Counted from the stretch's first letter, positions 53,760 to 63,379 are shown. The stretch is DNA of 64,000 bases from Devosia sp. MC521 (GCF_014127105.1 NZ_CP059902.1:3594501-3658500), one strand, 5' to 3'. The notes: generated from the letters alone by a model not told the origin. Numbers and translations are program-made.

Positions 53760-56535
53760 GGCCCGGCCCAAAAAGCCACAGTTCGCGCTCAAAACCGCGC
53801 CGACCATTCTTGCCGAACTCGATAGTATCGTGGGCGACGAGGCCGCTGGCTCGCCCAGGGCTCGCGCGCTGGTTCTGGCCCATATTCGTCAGACGCTCCA
53901 GACCGCCCGCAAGGCCGCCGAGGTCGACCTAATCGCCACCGGCAAGGGGACGCGCTGCGCGCAAAACCTTTCGGCTGCGCAGGATGAGATCATCCGAGCG
54001 GTCTATTCCTTCGCAACAATGCGCGTTTATCCGGTCGATAACCCTTCTGGCGCTGAAGCCATCGCGCTCTCGGCTGTTGGCGGCTATGGCCGTGGCACGC
54101 TGGCGCCGGGTTCGGACATCGATCTGCTGTTTATCCTGCCCTATAAGCAAACCCCTTGGGGCGAGCAGGTCACAGAATATGTGCTCTACATGCTCTGGGA
54201 TTTGGGTCAAAAAGTTGGCCACGCCGTGCGCTCGGTGGATGAGTGTATTCGCATGGCTCGCGCCGATATGACGGTGCGCACCGCGACGCTCGAATCCCGC
54301 TATGTGACCGGAGATAAAGAGCTGTTCTCGCAACTGGTCTCGCGTTTTGAAACCGAGATCATGCCGAAGACCGGCCCGGAATTCATCGCTGCCAAAATGG
54401 CCGAGCGCGATGAGCGCCACCGACAAATGGGCAATACTCGCTATGTGGTTGAGCCCAATATCAAAGACGGTAAAGGGGGCTTACGCGATCTCAATACCCT
54501 CTTCTGGATCGGCAAATATTTCTATCAGGTCAAAACCAGCCAGGAGCTGGTGGACAAAAAAGTTCTCAGCGCTGCGGAATATCGCCACTTCTCTCGCGCT
54601 GAAGATTTCCTTTGGGCAGTGCGCTGCCACCTTCACTACATCACCGGTCGTGCTGACGAAAAGCTGACCTTTGACGTGCAGCCCGATCTGGCGCGCCGCA
54701 TGGGCTATGAGCAGCGTCTTGGGATGCTAGGGGTTGAGCGCTTCATGAAGCGCTATTTCCTTGTGGCCAAAGACGTCGGTGATCTCACCCGTATCATTTG
54801 CGCCAGTCTCGAATTCCATCACGTTAAAGACATGGACGTGGTTGGCCGCATGCTCTCGCCTTTCCGTAAGGGCAAGAGCAAGATCAAGGGCGAAGCCGAT
54901 TTCGTCATCGACACCGGGCGTCTCAATATCGCTGCCGCCGATGTGTTTGAAAAAGACCCAGTCAATCTCATTCGCATGTTCATGGTCGCCGGGCGCGAGG
55001 AACTGCTGTTCCACCCTGACGCCATCAAGGTTATTCGCGACTCTCTCCATCTCATCGACAACAAGCTGCGCAATGATCAGAAGGCAAATGCCTTTTTCCT
55101 GACTGTTCTCACCAGCTCCACCTATGTCGAGCGCATGCTGCGGCAGATGAATGAGAGCGGCGTTCTGGGCAGGTTTGTGCCCGATTTCGGCAAGATCGTC
55201 GCCCTGATGCAGTTCAATATGTATCACCACTATACGGTGGATGAGCATTTGATCCGCTCGGTTGGGATTATGGCGGATATCGCCAATGGCGGTATGCGCA
55301 CTGAATTGCCGCTGACTCATGAGTTGCTGCCGCAGCTCAACGACACCAAGCTGCTTTTTGTGGCGCTGTTCCTTCATGACATCGCCAAGGGACGCCCGGA
55401 AGATCACTCCATCGCTGGTGCGCGGATCGCGAAAAAACTGTGCCCACGCTTCGGCCTGACCCCAGCCGAAACAGATACTGTCGCTTGGCTGGTCGAAAAC
55501 CATTTGGTGATGAGCGAGATTGCGCAGGCGCGCGATATTCAGGATCCTGAAACTGCCAAGGCATTTGCAGAAATCGTGCAATCGCCACAGCGTCTGGCCC
55601 TGCTGATGATCCTTACCGCTTGCGATATTCGCGCTGTGGGTCCTGGCACGTGGACGGGTTGGAAAGGCTCGTTGCTGCGGGCGCTTTATTACGCGACCGA
55701 ACCCCTACTGTCGGGCGGTCATTCGCAAGTCAGTCAATCGGATCGCGTCAATCAGGCGAAATACGCCTTGAAAGAGGCGTTGTCGGCCTGGCCTGCTGAA
55801 GACGTCGACGCCTATATCGGTCGTCACTACGACCACTATTGGCTCCGTGCTGAACCAGAATTGCAGATCGAGCACGCGCGGATGATCCGCAATGCCGATC
55901 AGTCGGGTAACCCCTTTGCTGGGTCGATCCGGGTGAAGGCGTTTGAGAGCATCACCGAGGTGAGCTTTTATACGCCCGACCATCCGCGCCTGCTCTCGCT
56001 CATCGCGGGTGCCTGCACTATGCAGGATGCGTCGATTATTGGGGCGCAGATATTCTCGACCCGTGACGGCCGCGCCATCGACACTTTCCGCCTTCGTCGT
56101 TCGTTCACCTCCGATGAGGACGAAAAGGTTCGCGCCACTCGAATTATCGATACGGTCAAGCAATTGCTGCAGGGCCAGCGTCAGGTGACCATCGATCTGG
56201 GCAAGGAAAGTCGCCACAACAAGCGTCTCAAACCTTTCGCCCTGCCCGCTCAGGTCTCGGTGTCCAATGCCATCTCGGAAAAGTTCACCGTTATTGAAGT
56301 GGCCGGTCTCGATCGCATTGGTCTGCTCTATGCTTTGACCCGCGAGATATCCGATCTGAGCCTGACCATTGGGTCGGCTCATATCGGCACCTATGGGGAA
56401 AAAGCGGTCGACGTTTTCTATGTCACTGACCTGACGGGCCAGAAGATTCACGTGAAACAGCGCCAGAAGAAAATCCACGATTCTCTTCTTGCCGTTTTCG
56501 AAACACCGGACGCGAAGAAGCCAAGCAATGGCTAA
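53740..56535 (+). CDS. glnD: Bifunctional [protein-PII] uridylyltransferase / uridylyl-removing enzyme
   Basis: Senses glutamine and modifies the PII proteins GlnB/GlnK. The nucleotidyltransferase block is GGYGRGTLAPGSDIDLLFIL, the GlnD-linker includes EPNIKDGKGGLRDLNTLFWI, and the HD hydrolase domain has FLHDIAKGRPEDHSIAGARI. Two C-terminal ACT domains (about 740-820 and 845-925) bind glutamine; one begins FTVIEVAGLDRIGLLYALTR. 931 residues. A parS-like site lies at codons for QKIHVKQ. Confidence 0.96.
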   Translation: MTLAETEARPKKPQFALKTAPTILAELDSIVGDEAAGSPRARALVLAHIRQTLQTARKAAEVDLIATGKGTRCAQNLSAAQDEIIRAVYSFATMRVYPVDNPSGAEAIALSAVGGYGRGTLAPGSDIDLLFILPYKQTPWGEQVTEYVLYMLWDLGQKVGHAVRSVDECIRMARADMTVRTATLESRYVTGDKELFSQLVSRFETEIMPKTGPEFIAAKMAERDERHRQMGNTRYVVEPNIKDGKGGLRDLNTLFWIGKYFYQVKTSQELVDKKVLSAAEYRHFSRAEDFLWAVRCHLHYITGRADEKLTFDVQPDLARRMGYEQRLGMLGVERFMKRYFLVAKDVGDLTRIICASLEFHHVKDMDVVGRMLSPFRKGKSKIKGEADFVIDTGRLNIAAADVFEKDPVNLIRMFMVAGREELLFHPDAIKVIRDSLHLIDNKLRNDQKANAFFLTVLTSSTYVERMLRQMNESGVLGRFVPDFGKIVALMQFNMYHHYTVDEHLIRSVGIMADIANGGMRTELPLTHELLPQLNDTKLLFVALFLHDIAKGRPEDHSIAGARIAKKLCPRFGLTPAETDTVAWLVENHLVMSEIAQARDIQDPETAKAFAEIVQSPQRLALLMILTACDIRAVGPGTWTGWKGSLLRALYYATEPLLSGGHSQVSQSDRVNQAKYALKEALSAWPAEDVDAYIGRHYDHYWLRAEPELQIEHARMIRNADQSGNPFAGSIRVKAFESITEVSFYTPDHPRLLSLIAGACTMQDASIIGAQIFSTRDGRAIDTFRLRRSFTSDEDEKVRATRIIDTVKQLLQGQRQVTIDLGKESRHNKRLKPFALPAQVSVSNAISEKFTVIEVAGLDRIGLLYALTREISDLSLTIGSAHIGTYGEKAVDVFYVTDLTGQKIHVKQRQKKIHDSLLAVFETPDAKKPSNG
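56444..56459 (+). promoter_or_regulatory. parS-like ParB site inside glnD
   Basis: AGATTCACGTGAAACA, 14 of 16 matches to universal parS, with both CACGTG and a perfect right half (GTGAAACA). It falls in the last ACT domain of GlnD and is the easternmost site seen. Confidence 0.78.
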
Positions 56536-56550
56536 GCGTCGAGGACGCGC

Positions 56551-58110
56551 ATGAGCCTATTTCGCAACTTCGTCTCTGTCGGTTCTATGACATTAATCTC
56601 GCGCGTGGCCGGCCTCGCGCGGGACATGTTGATGGCGGTGGTCTTGGGAGTTGGCCCGGCCGCGGACGCCTTTTATGCCGCCTTCCGCTTCCCCAATCTG
56701 TTCCGACGCTTATTTGCCGAAGGCGCGTTTAACACCGCCTTTGTGCCGATGTTCTCGGGCGCGCTTGAAACGCAAGGCAACGCCGGGGCCAAGGAACTGG
56801 CCTCGCGGATCATGAGCTGGCTGGTGGTGGCACTGATCATCGTCACCATCTTGGCCGAAGTTTTCATGCCCCAGCTGATGGCACTGTTTGTGCCGGGCTT
56901 TGTCGGCGATAAAGAAAAATTCGATCTGACGGTTTTGTTGACCCGGATCATGTTCCCCTATCTCGCCTGCATGTCGCTGATGGCGGCCTATAGCGCGATC
57001 CTAAATACGCTAAACCGCTATTTTGCTTCGGCTTTTGCGCCGGTTCTGCTCAATCTCGTCAATATCGCCGCCCTCATCCCGCTCGCCACATTCTTCGTGC
57101 AAGCGCCGCAACAGGCGACACTTTGGGTGGCCCTTGCGACCATGCTCGGCGGCGTTGCCCAGCTTATTTTGGTGTGGGGCGCAATCCAGCGCACTGGCAT
57201 GAAGCCCAAGCTGCGCCTGCCGCGCTTTGATGCAGATGTGCGCCGGTTCTGGGTTCTGGCTGTTCCGGCGATCCTCGCCGGGGGCATTACCCAGATCAAT
57301 ATTTTCGTCGGGACGATCATCGCCTCGGGCGGTGAGAACACTATTTCGATCCTCAATTTCGCCGATCGTCTCTATCAATTGCCGCTCGGTATCATTGGCA
57401 TCGCCATTGGCACTGTGCTTTTGCCGGAGTTGAGCCGCCACCTCAAAGGTGGTCGCGAAACTGAAGCGCGGGCCTCTCAAGACCAAGCCCTCTTTATCTC
57501 CATGCTGCTCACAATGCCGGCGGCCTTTGCGCTGGTCGCGCTGGGGGAGCCAATTGTCCGCGTGCTGTTTGAACGTGGGCAATTTGGTGCGATGGATACG
57601 CTCTATACCACTGAAGCGCTTATTGGTTTTGCTATCGGGCTCCCCGCCTTTGTGCTCATCCGCATCCTCCAGCCAGGGTTCTTTGCGCGCGAGGATACGG
57701 TCACACCGACCGTGTTTGCGCTGGTGAGTGTGGTGCTCAATATTGGGATTTCGCTGCTGCTATTCCCAAGCTTAAAACACCTTGGCATCGCCTTGGCGAC
57801 CAGTGTCTCCGCCTGGGCCAATGTGGCCTTAATGGGCGTCACCTTGGCATATCGTGGGCACTTCAGGCCCAGTTGGGCCCAATGGCGTGGTCAAGTGTCG
57901 ATCCTGCTGGTCAGCGCCATCATGGGTGGTGGCCTGTTCATTCTCGCCGACCAAGGTCGGGGCCTTTTGGGGATTGGCTCCCCCTTCTGGATACAGGCGG
58001 GTGTGCTCGCAATTTTGATCACGTTCGGTGTCGTGCTCTATTTCACACTCATACACATCACAGGCACACAACGCCTCGGTCAGCTTTTGCGACGGTTCAA
58101 ACGTCGCTAA
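56551..58110 (+). CDS. murJ: Lipid II flippase MurJ
   Basis: Moves lipid II across the inner membrane for peptidoglycan synthesis (formerly MviN). 519 residues, with about 14 hydrophobic helices. Family blocks: SVGSMTLISRVAGLARDMLM, FRFPNLFRRLFAEGAFNTAF and RDxxTPT-like region EDTVTPTVFALVSVVLNIG. It starts 15 bases after glnD. Confidence 0.95.
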   Translation: MSLFRNFVSVGSMTLISRVAGLARDMLMAVVLGVGPAADAFYAAFRFPNLFRRLFAEGAFNTAFVPMFSGALETQGNAGAKELASRIMSWLVVALIIVTILAEVFMPQLMALFVPGFVGDKEKFDLTVLLTRIMFPYLACMSLMAAYSAILNTLNRYFASAFAPVLLNLVNIAALIPLATFFVQAPQQATLWVALATMLGGVAQLILVWGAIQRTGMKPKLRLPRFDADVRRFWVLAVPAILAGGITQINIFVGTIIASGGENTISILNFADRLYQLPLGIIGIAIGTVLLPELSRHLKGGRETEARASQDQALFISMLLTMPAAFALVALGEPIVRVLFERGQFGAMDTLYTTEALIGFAIGLPAFVLIRILQPGFFAREDTVTPTVFALVSVVLNIGISLLLFPSLKHLGIALATSVSAWANVALMGVTLAYRGHFRPSWAQWRGQVSILLVSAIMGGGLFILADQGRGLLGIGSPFWIQAGVLAILITFGVVLYFTLIHITGTQRLGQLLRRFKRR

Positions 58111-58179
58111 TTGGTTTTCATCTTCTGTCGGGCCGTATAAAACGGTCCTCAAATTTCCCGTCTTGGGTTGAAGGACATC

Positions 58180-59220
58180 ATGAATTTTAGCCCCCGCGTT
58201 TTTTCTGGCATCCAGCCTTCCGGTGATCTGCACTTGGGCAATTATCTCGGCGCCATTCGCCGTTTTGTGCCCCTGCAGCATACGCACGAAACCATCTATT
58301 GCGTGGTTGATATGCACGCCATCACGGTCTGGCAGGAGCCTGATGCGCTGCGCCGCGCGACGCGTGAAGTGGCTGCGGCTTTCATCGCTGCCGGGATCGA
58401 CCCGAAGAAGTCGATCATTTTCAACCAGTCTCAGGTCGTTCAGCATGCTGAACTGGCTTGGATCTTTAACTGCGTCGCGCGCATCGGTTGGATGAACCGC
58501 ATGACCCAGTTCAAGGATAAGGCCGGTAAGAATTCCGAAGCAGTCTCGCTGGGCCTTCTCGCCTATCCTTCGCTCATGGCCGCAGACATTCTGCTCTATA
58601 AGGCGACGGAAGTGCCGGTTGGCGACGACCAGAAGCAGCACCTTGAGCTTACTCGCGACATCGCGGCAAAATTCAACAATGACTATGCCAAGTCCATTGC
58701 TGAAACCGGCGCGGCTAATGTTGACGGCGAATTCTTCCCCATCACCGAGCCACTGATTGCCGGTCCGGCGACCCGCATTATGTCGCTGCGTGACGGCACC
58801 AAGAAGATGAGCAAGTCGGACCCGTCCGATCAGTCGCGCATCTCGCTGCTCGATGACGCCGATGCGATCTCGAAAAAGATCAAGAAGGCGACCACGGACC
58901 CGGCCGAGCTGCCGACAGACGTTGAAGGCCTAGCGGGTCGTCCTGAAGCGGACAATCTCGTCGGCATCTATGCTGCACTCAGTGACAAGACCAAGGCCGA
59001 AGTGATCGCCGAATATGGTGGTGCCGGCTGGGGTAAGTTCAAGCCAGCTCTGGCCGAGCTCGCGGTTTCCGTTCTCGCGCCAATGAACAATGAAATGCGT
59101 CGTCTGCTCGACGATCCAGCGACCATTGATGCGATTCTGCGCGATGGTGGCGAACGCGCTGGCGCGATCGCTGAGGCGACCATGAAGGACGTCCGCAACA
59201 TCGTTGGCTTTATCCGCTAA
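58180..59220 (+). CDS. trpS: Tryptophanyl-tRNA synthetase
   Basis: Class I synthetase. The HIGH-like motif is [15 protein letters not shown] and the KMSKS motif [14 protein letters not shown] near residue 210. ATG 58180 is preferred because AAGGA (58171-58175) precedes it; TTG 58168 would add four residues. 346 residues. A hairpin near 58130-58148 (GGGCCGT/ACGGTCC) separates it from murJ. Confidence 0.95.
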   Translation: MNFSPRVFSGIQPSGDLHLGNYLGAIRRFVPLQHTHETIYCVVDMHAITVWQEPDALRRATREVAAAFIAAGIDPKKSIIFNQSQVVQHAELAWIFNCVARIGWMNRMTQFKDKAGKNSEAVSLGLLAYPSLMAADILLYKATEVPVGDDQKQHLELTRDIAAKFNNDYAKSIAETGAANVDGEFFPITEPLIAGPATRIMSLRDGTKKMSKSDPSDQSRISLLDDADAISKKIKKATTDPAELPTDVEGLAGRPEADNLVGIYAALSDKTKAEVIAEYGGAGWGKFKPALAELAVSVLAPMNNEMRRLLDDPATIDAILRDGGERAGAIAEATMKDVRNIVGFIR

Positions 59221-59232
59221 TCGGAGGCGCTC

Positions 59233-59706
59233 ATGGTCGCTGAAGTTGAGTACAAACGCAAATTTCTGGTTGTCATCGACGAGACGGAAGAATGCGAACG
59301 CGCGCTGACTTTCGCGGCCTATCGCGTCAAACGCACCGGCGGCACCGTGGTGCTCATGACCGTCATTCCCTCCCCCGAGTTTATCGGCTTGGGGGTGGAA
59401 GACGTTTTGCGCGCGGAGGCGGTGGAGCAAGCTGAGCGGAACCTCGACTTGCGTCTGGCGCGTATTCGCGAAATTGGCGATGTCCGTACGGAATCCGTGA
59501 TCCGCGAGGGCAATGGCCCTGAGCAGATTGAAGAGGTCATCGCTCGCGATAAGGATATTGCTATCCTTGTGCTCGCGGCCTCCAACTCTTCAGATGGTCC
59601 GGGGCCATTGGCGACGCATTTTGCGGCGCGCGCCAATGTGCTCCCAATCCCACTGACCATCGTTCCCGGTCACATGACCGACGAGGAAGTGATCGCTGTG
59701 TGTTGA
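59233..59706 (+). CDS. Universal stress protein (UspA family)
   Basis: A 157-residue Rossmann-like protein: N-terminal FLVVIDETEECERALTFAAY and the C-terminal block ILVLAASNSSDGPGPLATHF, where the ATP-binding G-x2-G-x9-G pattern is only partly recognisable. Could be a non-nucleotide-binding or weakly binding member. It follows trpS by 12 bases and is probably co-transcribed. Confidence 0.82.
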   Translation: MVAEVEYKRKFLVVIDETEECERALTFAAYRVKRTGGTVVLMTVIPSPEFIGLGVEDVLRAEAVEQAERNLDLRLARIREIGDVRTESVIREGNGPEQIEEVIARDKDIAILVLAASNSSDGPGPLATHFAARANVLPIPLTIVPGHMTDEEVIAVC

Positions 59707-59710
59707 AGAC

Positions 59711-60007
59711 TTAGGCGGCCTCGGCCGCCTTTTGTTTGCGCTTCAAGAATGGGTCATTGAGGAATGTCCCGAAGGGGAAGAACGAAGCAATGGTGGTTCG
59801 CGCCCATTCCACCGGCGTAAAGCCCTTGCCCCAAAGGCAAAACACCATAGCGACGATGTAGAGAACGAAGGCGAGGCCGTGGATGCGGCCAGCCGGGGAA
59901 ATAAGGTCGGGATAGCCGAACCAGTATTTTGCTGGCATGGCGACGCAAAACAGCGCGAGGGTTGTAATACCCTCAAAGACGCCGATATATCTGAATAAGC
60001 GGATCAT
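59711..60007 (-). CDS. DUF3817 family membrane protein
   Basis: A 98-residue protein with three hydrophobic helices (about residues 5-25, 40-60, 70-85). Conserved blocks RLFRYIGVFEGITTLALFCV and MPAKYWFGYPDL, then GRIHGLAFVLYIVAM, match DUF3817 (often called YdzA-like). Function unknown. Its C-terminal Ala-rich codons overlap the uspA terminator. Confidence 0.82.
   Translation of the reverse strand: MIRLFRYIGVFEGITTLALFCVAMPAKYWFGYPDLISPAGRIHGLAFVLYIVAMVFCLWGKGFTPVEWARTTIASFFPFGTFLNDPFLKRKQKAAEAA
59713..59733 (+). terminator. Terminator of trpS-uspA, overlapping the DUF3817 3' end
   Basis: AGGCGGCC-TC-GGCCGCCT (59713-59730) then TTT. The stem doubles as the last codons (AEAA) of the opposite-strand gene, an economical arrangement. 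Confidence 0.7.
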
Positions 60008-60136
60008 GTTATGTCTCTAGCGCTGCATGGTTGTCCGCGCAATCGTGACGCTCTGTCGCAAATGCAGCTTGTAAGACCCTTGCATTCGCCGCCGAAATAG
60101 CTATTTTAGAAGCATTCTAATTTACGAGCAGCATCC

Positions 60137-60703
60137 ATGTTCATCCAGACTGAAGCCACGCCGAACCCGGCAACTCTGAAGTTTTTGCCTGGGCGGGATG
60201 TGCTCACCGGTGAGCCACGCGATTTCCGCGACGCCGATGCCGCGACGGCCTCCCCGCTCGCGACCGGCCTGTTCGCAATCTCTGGCGTTACCGGCGTTTT
60301 CCTTGGTTCGGACTTTATCTCGGTCACCAAGGACGAAACCAATTGGGCCCATATCAAGCCAGCTATTCTTGGCGTGATCATGGATCATTTCCTGTCGGGC
60401 AAGCCGGTTATCGCCGAAGGCGTTGAAGCGCCGCTCAACTTCGACGAAGTCGAAGAATTCTTCGAAGAAGAAGACAAGGAAATGGTCGAAGTCATCAAGG
60501 AATTGTTGGCGACCCGCGTCCGTCCTGCTGTGGCGATGGATGGCGGCGACATCATTTTTAAGGGCTACAAAGAAGGCACCGTGTTCCTCCATATGCAGGG
60601 CGCGTGCTCGGGTTGCCCTTCTTCCACGGCTACCCTAAAGAACGGCATTGAAAATCTCCTGCGCCACTTTGTTCCCGGCGTAGAGGCCGTTCAGCAGGTT
60701 TGA
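60137..60703 (+). CDS. Nfu-type Fe-S cluster scaffold/carrier
   Basis: A 188-residue protein with an Nfu N-terminal domain (MFIQTEATPNPATLKFLPGR) and a NifU-like C-terminal domain with the cluster-binding C-X2-C in MQGACSGCPSSTATLKNGIE. Alphaproteobacterial and mitochondrial NFU1 share this layout. It carries assembled [4Fe-4S] clusters to apo-proteins. Confidence 0.93.
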   Translation: MFIQTEATPNPATLKFLPGRDVLTGEPRDFRDADAATASPLATGLFAISGVTGVFLGSDFISVTKDETNWAHIKPAILGVIMDHFLSGKPVIAEGVEAPLNFDEVEEFFEEEDKEMVEVIKELLATRVRPAVAMDGGDIIFKGYKEGTVFLHMQGACSGCPSSTATLKNGIENLLRHFVPGVEAVQQV

Positions 60704-60744
60704 TATTTCTTAGGGCTCAGTCCTGAGATAAACAATTAGCAGCA

Positions 60745-60782
60745 AGCCAGAAGCCCGATGAGTAATCGTCGGGCTTCTGGCT
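60745..60782. repeat. Perfect 14-bp inverted repeat before the RNA methyltransferase gene
   Basis: AGCCAGAAGCCCGA (60745-60758) and TCGGGCTTCTGGCT (60769-60782) with a 10-base loop. No T-run follows (ATCTGG). It lies 42 bases after the nfu stop and 45 bases before the next ATG. It could be a terminator without a U-tract, an mRNA-stabilising hairpin, or a protein-binding palindrome. Confidence 0.6.
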
Positions 60783-60826
60783 ATCTGGTGCCCCAGCCAG
60801 ACCCGATACAAGAGTTGAGTTCGCCC

Positions 60827-62020
60827 ATGTCCACCACCGTCACCATCGAAACCCTCGGACAGCGGGGCGAAGGCGTCACCAGCATTGATGGCCAGCGTGT
60901 TTATGTGCCCTTCACCCTGCCGGGTGAAGAGGTTGTCATTGAGCACGAGGGTGAGCGCGGGCAGCTGCAAACAGTCACGACCGCTTCAGCTGATCGTATT
61001 GAACCCTTCTGCCCCTATTTCGGTGAGTGCGGGGGCTGCCAGATCCAGCATCTTTCGCCTGATGCTTATAAGGCATTCAAAATTGGCTTGGTGGAGACAG
61101 CGCTCCAACACGCCGGTCTTGAGCACAAGGTTGAGGCTTTCCACATCGCGCATGGCGAGGGACGCCGTCGGGCGACGCTTCATGCTCGCAAGAATGCTGC
61201 TGGCTATATGCGCATTCGCTCGCATGAACTGCTCAACATCGAAAAATGCCCGATCCTTGTGCCTGCTCTCGTTCATGCTCCCAAGATCGCGCAGATTTTG
61301 GCGGCGTCTATCGGGGAATGCGATGTCAGCTTTACAGCGACCAGCACGGGACTAGACGTGCACATCCGCAAGGCCCCAAAGGGCTTGAAGTTGGAGACGC
61401 TCGTGCCATTGGCCGCCCAACTGCGTCTGGCGCGTCTCTCCATTGATGGCGACATGGTTTCCGTGCGCCAGCAGCCAACGATCACGATGGGACGCTCGGA
61501 AGTTGATCTGCCGATTGGTAGCTTCCTCCAAGCGACTGCACAGGCCGAAGACGTTCTGGCCAGCTATGTCATCGCCGCAGTTGGCAAGTCCAAGTCCGTG
61601 GCCGACCTTTTCTGCGGGATTGGTCCATTTGCCCTGCGTCTGGCCGAAAAGGCGCCGGTTTACGCCGCCGATAGCGATAAGGCCGCAACCCTTGCGCTCG
61701 CAAAGGCCACACGTTTCACCAAGGGGTTGAAGGCTGTCACCAGCAAGGTGCGAGATCTTTTCCGCGACCCACTTACCCAGTTCGAGCTCAACTTCGAAAC
61801 AGTCGTTCTCGATCCGCCTCGGGCTGGTGCTGAAGCGCAGATCAAAGAGCTGGTAAAGTCGAAGGTGAAGAACGTGGTGATGGTCGCCTGCGATCCGAAA
61901 ACTTTTGCTCGGGACGCAAAAACGCTTGTTCAGGCCGGGTTCATTCTCAGTGAGCTAATAGCAGTAGATCAGTTCGCTTGGTCCACTCACATCGAAGTCG
62001 CAGGAACCTTCCGTCGGTAA
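60827..62020 (+). CDS. RNA m5U-methyltransferase (TrmA/RlmD family)
   Basis: A 397-residue class I SAM-dependent methyltransferase. The N-terminal TRAM-like domain includes IETLGQRGEGVTSIDGQRVY, and a [4Fe-4S] site is visible as C-X5-C-X2-C (CPYFGECGGC) with a later Cys in KCPIL. SAM binding: ADLFCGIGPFALRLAEKA. The catalytic Cys is in VMVACDPKTFARD. It methylates a uridine in rRNA or tRNA; which one is not decidable here. The start at ATG 60827 excludes an extension into the upstream hairpin. Confidence 0.9.
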   Translation: MSTTVTIETLGQRGEGVTSIDGQRVYVPFTLPGEEVVIEHEGERGQLQTVTTASADRIEPFCPYFGECGGCQIQHLSPDAYKAFKIGLVETALQHAGLEHKVEAFHIAHGEGRRRATLHARKNAAGYMRIRSHELLNIEKCPILVPALVHAPKIAQILAASIGECDVSFTATSTGLDVHIRKAPKGLKLETLVPLAAQLRLARLSIDGDMVSVRQQPTITMGRSEVDLPIGSFLQATAQAEDVLASYVIAAVGKSKSVADLFCGIGPFALRLAEKAPVYAADSDKAATLALAKATRFTKGLKAVTSKVRDLFRDPLTQFELNFETVVLDPPRAGAEAQIKELVKSKVKNVVMVACDPKTFARDAKTLVQAGFILSELIAVDQFAWSTHIEVAGTFRR

Positions 62021-62124
62021 ATTTAGCAACCGATAACGATGTACCCACGTTTCTTCCATCAAGGGCTTGAACGATACACGCACGTGCCTTCAATTAGGCG
62101 CGTTTTGATAAGGAGCATTACTTA

Positions 62125-62508
62125 ATGATGCTGAAGACCATTATTGCCGCCGCTTCGTTTGCAGCTTTGTTTGCTGCGCCAGCCTTTGCTCAGGACGCTT
62201 CGCCGAACGGGACCTGGGTTGATAAGTGGGGCACGAGCTTCACATTCAAGCTTTGCGGTAGTGGCACCGACCTGTGCGGTACGCTGAACGATATTCAGGG
62301 CGACTCGCGTACCCCTGAAAACCTGAAGTTCGTGAATCAGCAGGTTGTGCAGGGCAAGCAGACTGGCCCGAACAAGTGGGAAGGCAATATCTCGCTCAAC
62401 GGTGGTGGTGCAAAGGCCATTGTTGAACTTAAGAATGCCACCACTATCAAGCTCACCGGCTGTAAGGGCGGCATCTTCTGCTCCAGCATCGATTACATCA
62501 AACAGTAA
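62125..62508 (+). CDS. DUF2147-type secreted protein
   Basis: A 127-residue protein with a signal peptide (MMLKTIIAAASFAALFAAPA, cleavage likely after AFA). The mature part is a small beta-barrel-like domain: GTWVDKWGTSFTFKLCG, NKWEGNISLNGGGAKAIVEL, and TIKLTGCKGGIFCSS with four Cys in total, likely two disulfides. It resembles DUF2147, usually about 110-130 residues. Function unknown. Confidence 0.78.
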   Translation: MMLKTIIAAASFAALFAAPAFAQDASPNGTWVDKWGTSFTFKLCGSGTDLCGTLNDIQGDSRTPENLKFVNQQVVQGKQTGPNKWEGNISLNGGGAKAIVELKNATTIKLTGCKGGIFCSSIDYIKQ

Positions 62509-62524
62509 TCGATAGATGAATTTG

Positions 62525-62552
62525 AAAAGCCCCGGGAGACCGGGGCTTTTTT
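62525..62552. terminator. Bidirectional terminator between DUF2147 and the TIM-barrel gene
   Basis: AAAGCCCCGG (62526-62535), GAGA, CCGGGGCTTT (62540-62549), then TTT; the left side is A-rich, so it works in both directions for the convergent genes. Confidence 0.88.
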
Positions 62553-62554
62553 GT

Positions 62555-63379
62555 TTAGCAGACAGTAGCAACGCGTTCCTTGATCACCTGAAGCACTTCG
62601 TCACCGTCGCGCTTCCACCAATTGTTTTGGCTGAAAATCTCCACCTCTTGCGGGCCGGAGAAACCTGCGTCCTCGATCATTTTGCGGATGCCGGGAAGGT
62701 CGATAACCCCATCGCCCATCATGCCGCGATCGAGCAAAAAGTCCGAGGTTGGATTGAGCCAATCGCAAATATGATGCGCGAAAATACGCTTCATCCGCCC
62801 TGCCCGCGCAATGGCTTTGGCCAAATTGGGGTCCCACCAGACGTGATAAACGTCGATTGCGACGCCAACCGTTTCGCCCAGCTGTTCGCAAATATCGAGC
62901 GCTTGGTCGATGGTGTTCACGCAGGCGCGGTCCGCGGCATACATAGGGTGCAGCGGCTCGATAGCGATCTTCACATTGGACGCTTTGGCGTGTGGCAGGA
63001 TTGCGGCAATGCCGTCGGACACCTGCTTGCGGGCTTCAACGATATTGCGGCTGCCCTGCGGAATGCCACCGACAACTAACACAAGACAGTCTGCATTAAG
63101 CGCCGCGGCTTCGTCGATAGCGCGCAGATTGTCTTCAATATTGGCCTTTAGCCCTTCTGTGGTGAGGGCTGGGAACATGCCGCCACGGCAGACGCCCGTC
63201 ACTTGCAGCTTGTTGTCTCGAACGATCCGCGCGGCTTCTTTGAGGCCAATGGCCTGGATTTGATCGCGCCACGGCGAGATGGCGGTAATTCCAGCCCGCA
63301 AGCACCCGTCGACAGCTTCGGCAAAGCCCCACTGCTGGCGCGTCGTGGCAAAATTGAGGGAGATGCCACGGTCGGTCAT
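62555..63379 (-). CDS. Sugar phosphate isomerase/epimerase-like TIM barrel
   Basis: A 274-residue xylose-isomerase-like TIM barrel. Metal-ligand candidates: Glu in KIAIEPLHPMYAADR, Asp in VAIDVYHVWWDPNL, His in FAHHICDW, and the late Glu in EVEIFSQNNWW. The N-terminus MTDRGISLNFATTRQQWGFA suggests a sugar or inositol-type substrate. Its start overlaps the DUF993 gene stop (ATGA), so the two are coupled. Confidence 0.85.
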   Translation of the reverse strand: MTDRGISLNFATTRQQWGFAEAVDGCLRAGITAISPWRDQIQAIGLKEAARIVRDNKLQVTGVCRGGMFPALTTEGLKANIEDNLRAIDEAAALNADCLVLVVGGIPQGSRNIVEARKQVSDGIAAILPHAKASNVKIAIEPLHPMYAADRACVNTIDQALDICEQLGETVGVAIDVYHVWWDPNLAKAIARAGRMKRIFAHHICDWLNPTSDFLLDRGMMGDGVIDLPGIRKMIEDAGFSGPQEVEIFSQNNWWKRDGDEVLQVIKERVATVC

